From Apis mellifera (lineage: Eukaryota; Arthropoda; Insecta; Hymenoptera; Apidae): a DNA stretch of 64,000 bases. A program made the translations under genes and the position numbers. Below are positions 24,901-38,800 of the stretch, piece by piece; the stretch's first letter is position 1, and the number at the start of each line of letters is the position of its first letter. The stretch lies in NCBI RefSeq assembly GCF_003254395.2, contig NC_037648.1, positions 785,868 to 849,867 of the forward strand, written 5' to 3'. The notes beneath the pieces were generated by a model. It saw only the letters and a list, made by a program, of their open reading frames with translations. It searched no databases and was not told the origin of the DNA.

Positions 24901-27900
24901 CTTCGAACTTCTTCTCTTCGACGTACAGGAGCGAAAAAGAGGAAGGGAGGAGGGGGGGAAGGTTAAGTGTTTTCCGGAGACGCGGAGATCGAGAACATCC
25001 GCTACTATGTTTCCGCATCGAGGCGAAAAAAAGAGAGGCCATTCGTTGCCCGAGAAAACTGGGGAAAGTTCGTGATTTAAGGATACTTTGAAAATCTTCC
25101 GCCCCTCCACCTTCCTCTAGCCTAGTTTTAATACAAGCTTCTACAAGGAAATGTCCTAAAAAATAAGTAGTCGAGAATTTGTCGTAGGTAATTTTTTTTC
25201 GTTTACGAATCCTTCCTAACGAAAACAAGATGGACGATTGTAGTGTTGGGTATGTACGTCCACCGAGTTTGAACAAATAATCGAGGCAAGCATATTGAAT
25301 AATTATTGAAGAATCGAGTTGTACATAATCGATGTAAATAATCCAATTAATTTGAACGAAGTAAGCGAGGTGAACCATTATTTTGAATTATTAACATCAA
25401 GTGAACTAATTACTTGTTCGTTAGAGACTCATATCCAACACTATCGTCGAAGAATATAATAATTGTGTATAATTAATAACGAGACGAAAATTTTAATCAT
25501 AGATACACGTATCTTAAAATATTTTAAACGACAATCAAACAATCGTTCCAAATTTTAAAATTTCTCTGAAAAAAGGGAGAAAAAAGTGTTTGAAACACAG
25601 TTTCGCTTACCCAACGGTTAACCCATTCCCGATGTTTTTTTCACTTGGCCGGCATTTTTCGCGGCATACTTCGGACAATCAGCATTGTTATGCCAAATAA
25701 TGCTCCCGGTTCTGGTGTTCCTTTGTGCGGGGGTGGTTGGTAAATGGCGTGCGGGTAGGTCGCATCGTTTTCCCTTGTCGTTCTTCCATCCGCCAGTCTT
25801 TTATCGCTCGTTGAAAAGGGGCCAAGAGGCAGCGAAAAAAAAAAAAAGAAAGAAAAGAGCAACAGTGCCGAGTGCAAGCATTCGAGGGGAAAAATTGTGC
25901 CGGGGATATATTTCCTATCTGGCTAGGAGCAGAAGGATTTCCTCCTTCATCTCTGGCTAACTGGATCTCAAAATATCTAATTTCATGTAATTCTATTTTC
26001 TGTTTGTTACACGTGATTTCTTCAAAAATTGAAACAGAATAATGAAGAGAGAATAATGTAGAAAGGATTCATATATTTATATTGATTGGATTCATATATC
26101 TGATTATATTTGAGAATTAGGTTTGAGAATTGGAATATTAAGAGTTGAATATTCTATTTCTATCTTTCTTATAGATCAATTATTCAATATAGTTAAAGAA
26201 ATATATTTGCCAATTGATATTAAAATATTATTTTTAATATTATTGGAATATTTTTTGTTAAAAAACTTGATGGAATTCATTTTACATTGTTACCAGTATT
26301 CCTCTCTTCTTTTTTCATCTAATAATCTCAAATTTGCCTGTGTCTTGGATAAGCTTCCGTTTAGTAAGCTTTCTTCTAATTGCACTTATGCATTAAGCTT
26401 TCTGCACTGAGTCGAGTATGCTTTGAAAACATACTTGCTTAGTTCTAGCTAAATGGCGTTATTACAACGAACCTGGAGGAGTTTTGATTTTAATAGCGAG
26501 AGATTAAAAAATAAATTGAAGATAAGCCACGCGAAGATTAATTATTCGCATAATTTTACATCAATTTCTTATATTTTTATTCATATGTACCTTGTTTATT
26601 ATAACCCAATCGTAATTACAATTATCTCTCGGTAAACGCAACAAGAATTATTATGAAATTAATTCAGTGATTTGATTTTATTAATTCAAGCGTATATTAT
26701 GTAAATATTTATATACAAATATTTCTATTGATCGAATGTTTCATTCGATTTTCTTGTGAATAATCAAAGGGAAAAAATGAATTGTATTTATACCTGTTTG
26801 AAACAGTTGACAAATTAGTACGTATATTGCAGCAAAAAAATACTTGATTCTTGAATTCAATCTGCAAAAAACAGTGGAATTGTGAAATAATTAAAAAAAA
26901 TTTTATCACGAATTATACAGTAATGATAAGATAAGAATAATTTCAATAATAAAAAAAAGTAGGATCGAAAAAAATTCCAATCTCAAAAATCGAACTAGAA
27001 AAAATTTGATAAAAATGGACATAAATCACAGATAGACGATACCTCAATCACATTTTTATGACACATACGGGACACGTTGCGATCGATATTTGGATAAAAA
27101 CAATGTGACAAGAATGTTTAAGCTGAAGATAATCGTTCTTTGACGTATACGTGCATATATATCCATAAATTACGTAAAAATTTAACAATTCTCAATGCAT
27201 TTCCAATATACAATAAAAGAAACGTAATGTATAACCTATAATTTGTAACCAACTTGATCAAATGTAATATAACTTGTAACTCAACTAATATTATTGATTA
27301 ATGATATGATTGCAAGAAGACTCTGATGTATACAAGAAAATTACAACTTATAATTCAATTAACTTATTCGTAACTTATCTTTTAACTAATATTAATAATT
27401 GATGGATCATTTTATTTGAATATATATCTAACCTAACCTCCAATTTGTCATTAATTAATCAATATTGTTAAATTATTGTACAAGAAAATTGTATCATCCA
27501 AACATTATATCTATATTGCGATATGAATTCAACGATTCTTGATATATTTCCGGGCAAAAGGAGTGAAAATATTCGAATAAATATTTTCGGCATACATGCA
27601 GGGAACGAATCGTTTGCAACGATTTCAAAGTGTGGAAATGGAAGAACGGGATTCCTTCCTTTCCAGGACGAGAATGCACACACGGATCGATGCTTTCGGC
27701 CGTGCAGTTAAAACAGAACCGACACGGGGTTGGGGTTTGCCAGGGTTACAATTTAAACGCAAATGTAAACGGCCGGTTTGCCAGGGTGGAGGCGTGCAAC
27801 AACGTTCATGGCTGGCAGAAATCGATTGTTGCCGTGTCAGTGGCCCATAGTCGTAGCAAGACGGAGAATAATGGAATCTGGGATTAATCGTGAGAGAAGG

Positions 27901-28992
27901 ATTGCTTTTTCGCCTATTTTGCCCTCCAACTTGTGTTCGTATTCCTTTTACATTCGAAATATGTTCTTTTGTACGTGGAATTGACGACACTTTTGATTTT
28001 ATCGTATTGAAATACAAGCAGATTGATCTAATAATGAAGATAGTAAAGTATTCAGATTGTTATCCAATATTTATAAGAAATACTAATCAGAGTTATAATG
28101 GAGAAAATAAATTGTTGTATAAGATGATTATACAGTAATAAATCCTTAGCGAGGATAAGGAGATCCTAACCTATCTATCTATTGACATATCTTTTTCTAT
28201 TGGAAACTTTACGTAAAGATTTAATCTAATCTAATCTATTAAACTATTTATCAACTATTAAAGATTTTAAGAGAATGAAGAAAAATTTGTTTTCTTTCGT
28301 ATTTTTACTTACTGAGCAATTGTGTCCTATATGTAGAGCCATGTTTCGAACAATTCTATATATAGAAGAAACACGTTGAAAGATTCAAAATATTTGACTC
28401 TGTGGGTACATTACCACTCAATCGATCACGGCAGATCTTTTTCTCGACACATACAAATATTGTTATGTTTATATATTAAACTTATTAGAATTGTCAGATG
28501 ATCACTATTTAAAAATTTTGGATGATTTGTATATACGATCGATATTCAACGTACGAATATGAAATACTTGTATCGTCACGTGTCACGAGGATTAAATGAA
28601 AGAAATGCGTCTCAAAACCCATTGTCCCTCTTGCGGAATTCATGTCAAATTAAGTAAAAGAATTTGAATTTTTTTTATTTGATGAATATATAATTGCGTA
28701 CATATTAAATTAAAACAGATCTAAATTCTATCTTCTGAGACGAGTCAGGAAAATATAACTTGCTTTTCTTTTTTATATTCTTGCACTAATTTTTTAAACA
28801 ATTAATTGGAATACACAAGTAGATTAACTTTCAGATCTATATAATATATAATATATGCACTTTAGGTCGATACTACCACCATTTTAATCGATCGACTTGC
28901 AACAAAACTTTTCAATAAATTGTTGTATAAGCGTAAAATAAAAAAAGTGAAAAAAATATATATATTCTTATACACGATATTTCCACAAAATA
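21996..28992. other. AT-rich DNA with scattered GC-richer islands; no supported gene
   Basis: Islands at about 22200-22420, 23430-23800, 24860-25130, 25620-25960 and 27560-27900 stand out from the AT-rich background. The island at 23430-23800 contains CACGTG and could be an untranslated first exon or promoter, and the 27.6 kb island contains GTTTGCCAGGGT twice (27737 and 27776 region). Frames in them overlap on both strands with no domain that can be named. Confidence 0.45.
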
Positions 28993-29268
28993 CTATAAAA
29001 CTTTCGAAATCGATGGTTCTTTAATTACTTTCGAGCGGAGTACACTGGCGAAACTTTTTAAAACTGTAATGAAAAGAAGTTTCGAAAGATCTGTATCCTC
29101 TTTACCATGCAAGTCTTGTCCCCTAGATTTATCGTCTCCACCGTCTTCGATGGAGACGAAATTTTTCATAAGATCACTTTGTATCCTTCCTTGAAGTGCA
29201 GAAAAAAATCTTCGCCATATCGGCTCTCCCAGATTGAACAAGAAGGTTAAATGGCACGTTGAAGACAT
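28993..29268 (-). CDS. Possible small protein, unknown function (91 residues)
   Basis: A minus-strand ATG frame of 91 codons has balanced composition and better codon content than the AT-rich surroundings. The protein starts MSSTCHLTFLFNLGEP, has an acidic-polar middle (SIEDGGDDKSRGQDL) and a hydrophobic/basic end (LLFITVLKSFASVLRSKV). There is no signal peptide and no known domain was recognised. An 8-base inverted repeat (CGTCTCCA and TGGAGACG, 29133-29158) lies inside it. It may be a small gene, a single exon or a chance frame. Confidence 0.22.
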   Translation of the reverse strand: MSSTCHLTFLFNLGEPIWRRFFSALQGRIQSDLMKNFVSIEDGGDDKSRGQDLHGKEDTDLSKLLFITVLKSFASVLRSKVIKEPSISKVL

Positions 29269-32200
29269 TGCATCTCAGCCGAGGAATCGATAAGTTTTAA
29301 ACGTGGAACAGATTGATCGTTGATATTCTTTGAAATAAAAGGTTAAACGATATATTATTGAACGATAAAATAACGAAATTTCATCCACTTTCCATCGTTT
29401 ACTCGATAATTAGAGCAATCGTTAAAAATTGCCTTTAATATTGAGATAATTAATAACAATTTTGAGTACAATTCTTATCTCGATAATTAATGAAATATAC
29501 ATAAAAAGTGAAATATTTGAAAAATGGAAAACTAAAAGTAATGAATAATTACATAAATATATAAATGTTAAATATTAAGAATTAATAGCTATTAATTGTA
29601 ATTGATATTTTTAGTTATCTATTTTCAATGAAATTTTTTTTTTGTATATTTTTTTAATAGTGAATTCGAATGTTATTGAGAAAATAAAATATTTAGAAAT
29701 GTTTATTATTAAATATTTTAAAAATCTAGAATTTTAAAGAAATTTGATTGGACGAAATAGATTATTGACCTTTTTTCATAATTTTGAAAGTCTATATAAT
29801 ATTGAAAGAATTTGAGTTTGAGTTTGAAAGATTGAAATGGAAAGGCCTTTCAGCTACTAAACCTTAATCAAAATTCAACAGCTTGAAATCAGAGAGGTAT
29901 CAATGTAAACGATGTATCTCTTCAAACACAATTTCTTTCGAGTCTCTCATCACTTTAAATGAACAAGCATCATTCGAAACAGAACGTTATATTCAAATTG
30001 ATTATCTCTGTTATACCTCTCTCGGCGCTTTATAACTAGATTTTCTTTGCTCGTGAATTCTTATAGAAGAAGATGAAGCTTATTTTTGTAAAAAGGATTA
30101 GAAAATTGAATCAGGAAAACGAATCTTGCCAATTCTCTATTAATTTATTAATTTATATCTTCTCAACAAATTTAATGAAAAATTCATTTACATATCCTAA
30201 AATAAAAAAACAATTAAATCTCGTTTCAATATATTTACAATAATTTAAAAATTGGATATAATTTTAACAAAATTTTCAAATTTTAAAATACTATTGAAAA
30301 AATACAACATTTTTTTATCCTCCTTTATAATCTTCCTTCTTAAGAATATATAAATTGCAAAATCTTTTTTACAATCACTTTTAAATGTATCTTCGTCGAA
30401 ATTCAACAAAGAAAGAAAATATTCTGTCTTTGAATTTCTATTTCCAGCATTATAACTTCTCTGTATATCCTGTTCACGTCAGAATATCCTATATCTACGC
30501 GTCAGTCAACAGTAATTAAACACTCTGGTTAATTCCACATGCTCATTGTATTCGTCCATGTACGACTTTAGCCTTTGAATAACATTGTGACTTCTTTTTG
30601 CACTTTGTTAATTCGCGGCACGAATTAAGTTCCATTGGCTACGATTCATTCCTCGAGGCTACATCGATATTCAAAGTTATCCACAACAGCAACAAGTAAC
30701 AAAGTTCGCCGCAATCGATCAGTATCGTCAAATAGCTTTTTCATCTGTGTGTAAAACTGGAACTAGTGAAAAACTCTGTCGACAGAATGACTGTATATTT
30801 TTCAAACGTTTGAACTCGAAGCCACGAATTATCACTCTTTGTTTTGTCATACACAAAGTGTCTTTTTCATCAGAATCTAAAGGCAATGGCATTTATTACA
30901 CATACCTTTCAACTTGATATCGGTTACTTATATCACAGTAAAAACAGATAAATTTATTTTCGTGTCTCTATCTTTGTCAAGCAACCATTTTATTCTATTC
31001 TTCATGCTTCACTTTATATAAGCTTCAATAAATTGACACATCAATTTTTTTTGTTCTGTAGAATCAACCCTTCAAAGATACATATAGGAATAGATTAATA
31101 TGCCTTATTCTAAATTTTAATTGCAATTAAATGCAATAATAACATTAGAACAATCAAACATATTAAAATGATCTAGATTTATTTTCACACTTTGATACTA
31201 CAAACAGTTCTAGTGTTACATAAATTACATAAATTCATAAAATAAATAGATTAATAAACTTACACTACTTTAATTTAATGTCCAATTACTCATAGATGTA
31301 ACTAACAAGATCACAGGTATGTACAGTTATCGGATAGAGAGAGAGAGGTAAGTGTAAGAGGTGGAATTTAAAGCGGGATCGGGAACAGTCTATGTACAGA
31401 CCGACTTGGTTTCGTGAAGCGTGGAAATCGATTTGTCGTGTTCACGCCCTCGAACAGAAGGGAGACAGAGGATGAATGCAACGGGTAATGGGATGTAGGA
31501 TTAACCCGGTGAAGAAGGATTGCCCGTTCCTTCCTTTCCGCGAATTACCTTCCTCTACTCGAGGAAAACGCTCCTCGGTAGTCTGGCACTATGGGTTTTC
31601 CATGGATGGAAATGTTGCCAACACCACTCTCGCCTTTAAGATCTCCACTCAACTTTTCCTCCGCAGTTTAATCCGCTCGAGGAACGTAAATCTGGAGCGT
31701 TGCAGATGCTCGCCGTGGAACACAACGACGACGCGACGAGGATTTTTGACGTCGATGAACGCGATTGAGATGAAGATCGCGATAGAAATTTGAAATTTTT
31801 AAAGATACTGTCTTTGATCTTGCTTGTGAAAATGGTGCAAGTAGCGTAGAGGTTAAGAGCGAAATTATGACGAGCGACAGACTATATAGTACTTTTTTAT
31901 TCACTAGGCTAGTAATTATTATTTACTAGGTACATTAGAATTAAGTGTGTGATTCGTTGATTGTATATCTATCTAATTTCGATCGATTTATGATAAAATT
32001 AAGGATAAAATTAAAGATGAGAAGTGATGTATGATATTTTTTTACGAAATCTATTAATATAGTGAGACAGGATTTATATTATATAACTGTCTTAACTTTC
32101 ATATGTTTATACTAACAGATTTTTAGAGAATCTTATTAGTCGAGAAAAAAGTAACTAGATAAATAGAACAATCTAAAAAAAAAATACAATTTCTTAAATA

Positions 32201-35200
32201 ATGAAAAAATGCTCCTCTACACACTTTTCAAATTATTAATTTCACAATATATAATAATTATCTAGAGAATAAATTTCCCTTTAATAAATTAATCTCTAAA
32301 CAAAATAATATAGTTATTTATATGCATATCGAGTTTCACATACTAGGAAATTTTCTACTTTCGAATTTGTATTATTAACGCGAAGTAGTTCACGTAGAAG
32401 TGGCGTTAAGACGCAAATTAGGTGAATTTCGAAAACTCGAGGAATTAATTTAAGGTAGACGATTAATTAATTTATGATTACGTTGTAGGTCGATAAGTTT
32501 CAGGTATTCGATTAACAGTCAACGTCACCGCTTCTCACAGGAGCAATGAATCGAGTGTCTCTCGACTTTTAAAGCCGATATTCCAATATAAATATCGGTG
32601 ATTTAGATTCAAAAAAAGGGTGCAAGCTTCGTATTCTTGGCATAAAACCAGAAATAGTGTGGCCCACTTGCATTCGTTAGCTCGAAGTGGATTTGTCAGC
32701 ACGGGCAACTCGAGTTAGCGCGAAGAGACTGCTTTCTTCATTAAAATGTAGAGTGTTCGTCTTATTACCGGCCATCGTTTTCCATCGTAAATGACAGGTG
32801 AACGAAGGGAATGGAACAATTTTCATATTTTAAAAATTTGTAATTGCAGGTAAATCATAAAATGACAATATTTTGGACAGTTAAAATAATTGTGTATTAA
32901 TTAAATTAATTTAATTAATATTATTTAATTTATGAACTAAGTAATAAGGTTATTGCGTGAGCGAATAAATTATATTATCGATATCGTGCCTCCAATGAGT
33001 TTCGAAGGTTTGATGTAAATATATTATGACATAATTTGAAACTGTTAAATATATATATGTAAAACAGAATAGGAAATATGTTTCTCGAATTCACGTTTGT
33101 GAATTCACGATATAATAATAATTTTGTTACGTGCTTTTTTTTTTTTTTAGTTTAATCAAAAAGCGATTCTCGAAATATTAATAATTAATCAAATTTTGTG
33201 ATTGCGCGACAAAGAAACGAAATAATATTTCGCTGAATTTATATTTGGATAAAATATACCTTTTTTTTTTTTAACCTTTCATCATTAATAAAAGTCAGCT
33301 TATAAATTTTCTAAATTATATATAATTATAAAGTATTCATAAATTAGAGATTTTCTGCTCGTTAACTCATTCAATTTATCCGCAAATAAAGCCGCCTCAT
33401 TTCTCTCACTCTCCCGGGAACGTTATTAAAATTACTTTCCATCTGTCGCATGTAACACTGATATTCGTTCCCATCATTATAAAGCTTTTGATTCTGACGA
33501 ATTTCTCATCTGTCTGTATTTAAATTAAAGTTAAACGAGATCAAACAGAACAAAAGATTTAAAGAAAGAGAAGAAAATGTATCTGAAAAGTTAGGAATAG
33601 TTTCATCAAATAACATTTTTTTTCCATGTAGACTGAGAATATTCTAGACTTAATATAGTCACGTTTGTATGTCAAGTTAACTCTTGTGTTAACATCCAGG
33701 TTCTCTTAATACAAAGTTGCTGTTTCTTTTACAAAATTTTCAAGTCTAGTTGTATCTTACATTTCTTCCAATTTATTATTCAAAAATTACTGAAATTAAA
33801 AATTAAATAATTTCAAAAAGTTGTTAAACAAGATTTCATTCTTTTCTCTTCAAATTTTTCTTATACAAATATATGCATAATTATGAAAACAATTGGATAT
33901 TTTATTATAATTACATTTCTATCCGAATATAAATTTTATTTACAGGATTTATATTTTTACTGATTGCAGAACGAATTTAAATCAAGAAATCTAATTTAAT
34001 ACGTGAAGTAATGGAAGAACGATAATGGATGGAACGCAGATTTGCGGAAGAAAAATATAAAAGAGGGAATTATCGACGACTGTATACGATATTCTAGTCG
34101 AAACGATGTAATCTCATAAACGTCTCGTGTCTCGATTACATCGAATGGATTTAATTTGTCACCCCTATTGGACAGTTTGTCAATATTTATCAGCTGTTTC
34201 CATTTGTCTTATTGCGTCCTTCGGTTCGACATAAATTATCCTTGCTTTATCCCTTTCTCATTCTTTTCCCAGTTTTATGAAGCAAGAGTGAAGTTAATTG
34301 TCGTCGAAGGTGACTTTCACAATCCTGTTCAATAAGAAACAATCATTGATGTAATTGCAACATTAAGATTGACATTTAATTTTGTTTTATTAAATTCTAA
34401 TAAAATACAACTCATTTTTAAAAGAACAAAAATTAAATTATCAGACATTAATATTAACTCAATAAAAGTAGAATATATTTTCTTTAAAATAAGAACAAAA
34501 AGAATATTCTACATTTCAATCTAAAGTTGCAATAAATGAAAATATGCCAATTTTTTCATCAAAAATTCATTGATATCCTTTGGTTTATCAATATGTGAAA
34601 AAGCATTCTCCAAAAAAGAGATAAATACTAAGCCATGAAGGCTCTTTTTTTTAAAATGAACCCTAAATTGTTACTCTATTCTTATTTTGTTGAAAATTAT
34701 GGTATTTCAAAGATAATTTTTTTTTTAAATTTTTAGATAACAAACTTGGTTTGTCAGCAAGTGGAAAAAAACTTGTTAATAAATATACAGAAAAATGGAT
34801 TGTTTTTCTTTCAGAATGAGTTCAAAAGAACCATTGTATCTAATTTCTATCTAAAGTTACAATAATTATTGATGTTACATAAATCAAAAAAGATAGTTCT
34901 TTGATGATAAATTATAATGATATAATGATAAACAAACTGAAAAATAGAATAATAAATTTAGTTATGCAACAATCAATATATTATGCATCTATTTTGATTT
35001 ATATTCTTTCTATTTATTTTACTTTCAAATCTGGTTAAAAAGAATTATTTTCCATTATCTTTATTAATACATAAATATTTAATAACAAAATAAAGAAAAA
35101 TGATTCTTGTCCATAATTTTCACGTTTACCTTACTCTTATTTCTATAATTGATCCTAACTTTAATTGAAAATTAATCATTCAAGAAAAGGGGAGAGCCAG

Positions 35201-35829
35201 ATATTTCTTAAAAACCTACATCTAAGAGACTTCCATTTTGCAAAACGATAAAAGCGTCGTTAACCAGCCCGTAGAAATGGAGCCGTGAGAAAAGCATTAG
35301 ATGTCGATGTAGTAAGTAAATTTCTCCGCAAAAAAATCGAGTAACGTCGAAGTTGCAGGATAATGGCGTTTCGCATGCAGCGGTGGAAAACTTTTCCTAT
35401 AACGAACGAAAATAAAACGATTCGAAAGTTCGGGTGGAGAAATTGGAGAAGAAAAAAATTTCATGTAACAAAGAGGGAGGGGAAAAGCTCGAAAGAAAAT
35501 TGTTGAAAAATTTTTAAACTTAACAATTAACAACTTAAAAGAGATTGAAGCATTTAATTTAACAAAATATTAATTTTCTAATTATTAATTATCAATGAAA
35601 ATAAAAATTCTACAATCATAATAAAATTTTATTTATTTCCACGAAGCAAGGCCAATTTCTGGAAAATTTTTATCTCTATCAAAAATGATTTACGATTTTA
35701 TAGAATTTATTTTTATTTAGTTCGAAATTCATTTTAAATTTTTATTTCCTTCTATTTTCTCGTTAAAATTCTCTTACGTTCAATTTTTCAACCGATATCG
35801 GCCTTCTAATCTCCATACATTTCCTTCAG
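29269..35829. other. AT-rich non-coding DNA, probably intergenic or intronic
   Basis: No exon could be supported. GC-richer, non-repetitive patches lie at about 30440-30760, 31330-31790 and 32500-32820 and may be regulatory or untranslated exons. The stretch lies directly upstream of the first recognised exon of the VWC gene, whose missing 5' exons must be somewhere in this direction, so part of it is likely intron. Confidence 0.4.
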
Positions 35830-35835
35830 TTCCAG

Positions 35836-38800
35836 CAAAAACGACGGGGGAAGTTCTTCTCGGTGAGGTGGACGTAGCCGTGCAAGAAGATGGAAGGAGT
35901 GAGATAACCACGGAAGAATCGTACCCGAAAAAATGCAACGTCGATGAGAATACGTATTCGCACGGGCAGACGGTGGGTAAACAGAAATCGCGATCACTCC
36001 CCACCCCTTTCCTCTTTTATTTTATCCTATTTTATTTTTTAATCGACTCTTACAATTATAAGGCACAAACGAATATGGTGGAACGGTGCCAGAGATTTTT
36101 GTTTTCAGATAGACAGATGGATAGATAGATGTACGTGAAATGAAATACCATTTTGATAATGTTTGCGTACACGGAGATTAATGCATACGTGAAATCCAAC
36201 AGACGCTTACACGTATCGTTCGATAAAGGTTTTTTCGAAAAATGCACGGGAAATAGAATATATTCACAGGATCGAGACAATTTTCGAAACGCAAGTATTT
36301 TATTTTATTTCAGAAAGTAAATTTGTATTTTATATGTAATTTGTCATTTTAATTTTGAATTAAAATAGACAGAATAATATTTTGGGAAAAAGGATCGTTT
36401 TTTCATTTCTTTGCAACAGGGATTTTTTTTTAATTTTCATTTTAATTTTTGTTAAAATCTAATTGTATTTTTTTTTATATAAAATTTTGATATTGTCACG
36501 TTTGACAGGAATGAATAATGAAAATATACAATTAATTGATAGATACGTATACGAGATATATATATATACGCGAGAACGTTAATTAATAATAGAGATCAAT
36601 AACAATGGCGAATAGCTGGGTGGAATCAATGTGCATATGCCAATTAACGCAGTTAACAGTTTCCCGCTTTCGATTGTCTCTCCTAATATTTATTCATTCC
36701 TTATTCCTTCCGTGTCCTGTCTACGTATTAATAATTTGATATGAATATTCTCATGTGCTTTTATTGCTTTAAACAGCACGTGCTTCGAATACGATAACGG
36801 ATAGACACAGAACGGGAAGAAAATTTCACTGTATCCTATGTTTCGAACGAATCGATCAAAAAGACGGAATCGAATGTGTATCAAAGATATTCGAAGTATG
36901 GAATGCTCGAGCAAGTTCGGATAAAGTCGGAAGAAATCGGGCGAGCTCGGGAAAAGTCGGGCGAGCTCGGAAAAAATCGGATAAATACCGATAATACCGA
37001 CCGATCCAATTATCTTTTATGCTATATTTTTCAGGTAATCTGGAAAAATTGTCTTAAAAATTCAGAAAAATTGATTAATGTAATTTCAAATATCTATTTC
37101 GAGGTTAAATTTATCCATATATAAATATTTTATTCTTTGAATATATAGAAATATTCGATCGTTCTTATTCGATATCCAATTGCATATTCTCTCTTTTCAA
37201 GTATAAGTGATACAGACTCTATCCACCATAATTTTCAATCAATCTTCAGTAACTTTCTATCTACCTCAAAGCTAACATTCATCATATTTCTCATACAAAT
37301 TCTCGATTACCCTCTTTGAATACAAACGAACCTTTGTTTCACTCTGAAGCATAAGTTTCGTGAATAAATCTGTGTTTCTATGCATCGAATTAACTCACTT
37401 AAATTGAATAACTATAAGATAGAAACGATATAACAGTTTCAAAAATATCTATATTTTTTTTGGTCATCTCTGGATCAAAGGTCCATCGTAGAATTACATT
37501 TGTACCAAATTTCGCTTCAGTTTTGTAATAAAATCGATAAATCTTGGATGTATCGCGTGATATCACAGATTCCAAACAAGTTCCATTTTGTCGATCGCAT
37601 TATTACGTTATTGGCTACCTTGCGGAATTTTCTCGCAGTGAGACATGCATCCCTGGTGCACGTCGAACAGGCGCGTCACGTTCCAATAATGTTATCGATG
37701 TTACCGACCGAACACAGAGATAAACTCGGACGTTAATAACGAACGAATGAACGAACGGAAGGCGATCCTCGACAAGGGGCCACTGTGAAAAATGAAATAC
37801 GTGCAACGAAACGATTATACAGTTCATTGCTATCGTCTCGAAGGTTGGATGAATGGCAAGTCTCGAACAACGTTCAATTTGTGAACTGTATCTTTTCGGT
37901 ATTGTATACGTGATATCAATACAAAACGAACGATTCTGAAATGTTTATTATTTCCATTTTGTGCTTCGGAAGAATTCTTCTTTTTTTTTTTCAAAAGATT
38001 TTACGTAATAAAAAATTATTTCGATTATTCTTTTGATTCTAAAATATCCATTTTCTTTTCAAATCATTTAAAAAGTTTACCATCGTATGTAAAATAATAC
38101 GAAAAAAATTTGATAAGATAAGATTGAAAAAAAATTAATTGACAAGATCGATATTTACAAGTATTTCTTTCAATGATACTTTGTAAAAAAAAAAAATTCA
38201 AAATCTAACGAAAGCTAGTATTTTCTATATATTTCATTGAAAATTGGTAAAAATAAGAAGAAAAGCGAAGCGTATTAAAAGAGCTCGACGAGTCGGCGAA
38301 ACGTGTCATTAATTACTATACACGCTCCTCTCGTAACGAAGAAACGTGAATCCGTCGCGACGGCGTCGCCTCTCGAAATTCATTGGAAGTCATCCCGCAG
38401 GGCCACCATTAATTAATAATATTAACGCTCGACGTGGCATCGACGAGCAAAAGGACATCTTTCGAAAAGAGAAGAGGGAGAAAAGGGAGAAAGAGAAGAA
38501 AAGTAGATAGTAGAAATCGAGTGAAAGAGGAAAACAAATCGAATGAAATCGAGAAAGGGAAAATAATTAATTTAAAAAAGAAATAATATAAAAATTATTC
38601 GAATTAAAAAGAAATTATATTAATAATGATATAAAATCTAATGAAAGAAAAGTGGATCAAATTGAAATTAAAAGCAAAAAAATAATAATAAAAAGAAGAA
38701 GATTTGAAATTGAAAAAACGCGGGAAATTTGAAAAGATTCCTCTTCTAAAATTTCACAATTAATATAATAAATAAAATTTGAATAAAATTGTAGAAATAA

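Noticed and set aside
24797..25378. 193-codon minus-strand frame
   Set aside because: Low-complexity Phe/Ser-rich end, overlaps another minus frame, no recognisable domain; a GC-richer patch open by chance is more likely.
27460..28017. Cluster of seven overlapping frames on both strands
   Set aside because: A GC-richer island lacks stops in all frames; none shows a domain. More likely regulatory or untranslated.
31668..31904. Minus-strand frame starting with a signal-peptide-like MNKKVLYSLSLVIISLL
   Set aside because: Hydrophobic start is easily made by AT-rich DNA; the rest is Arg/Ser-rich without conserved cysteines, and the opposite strand is equally open.
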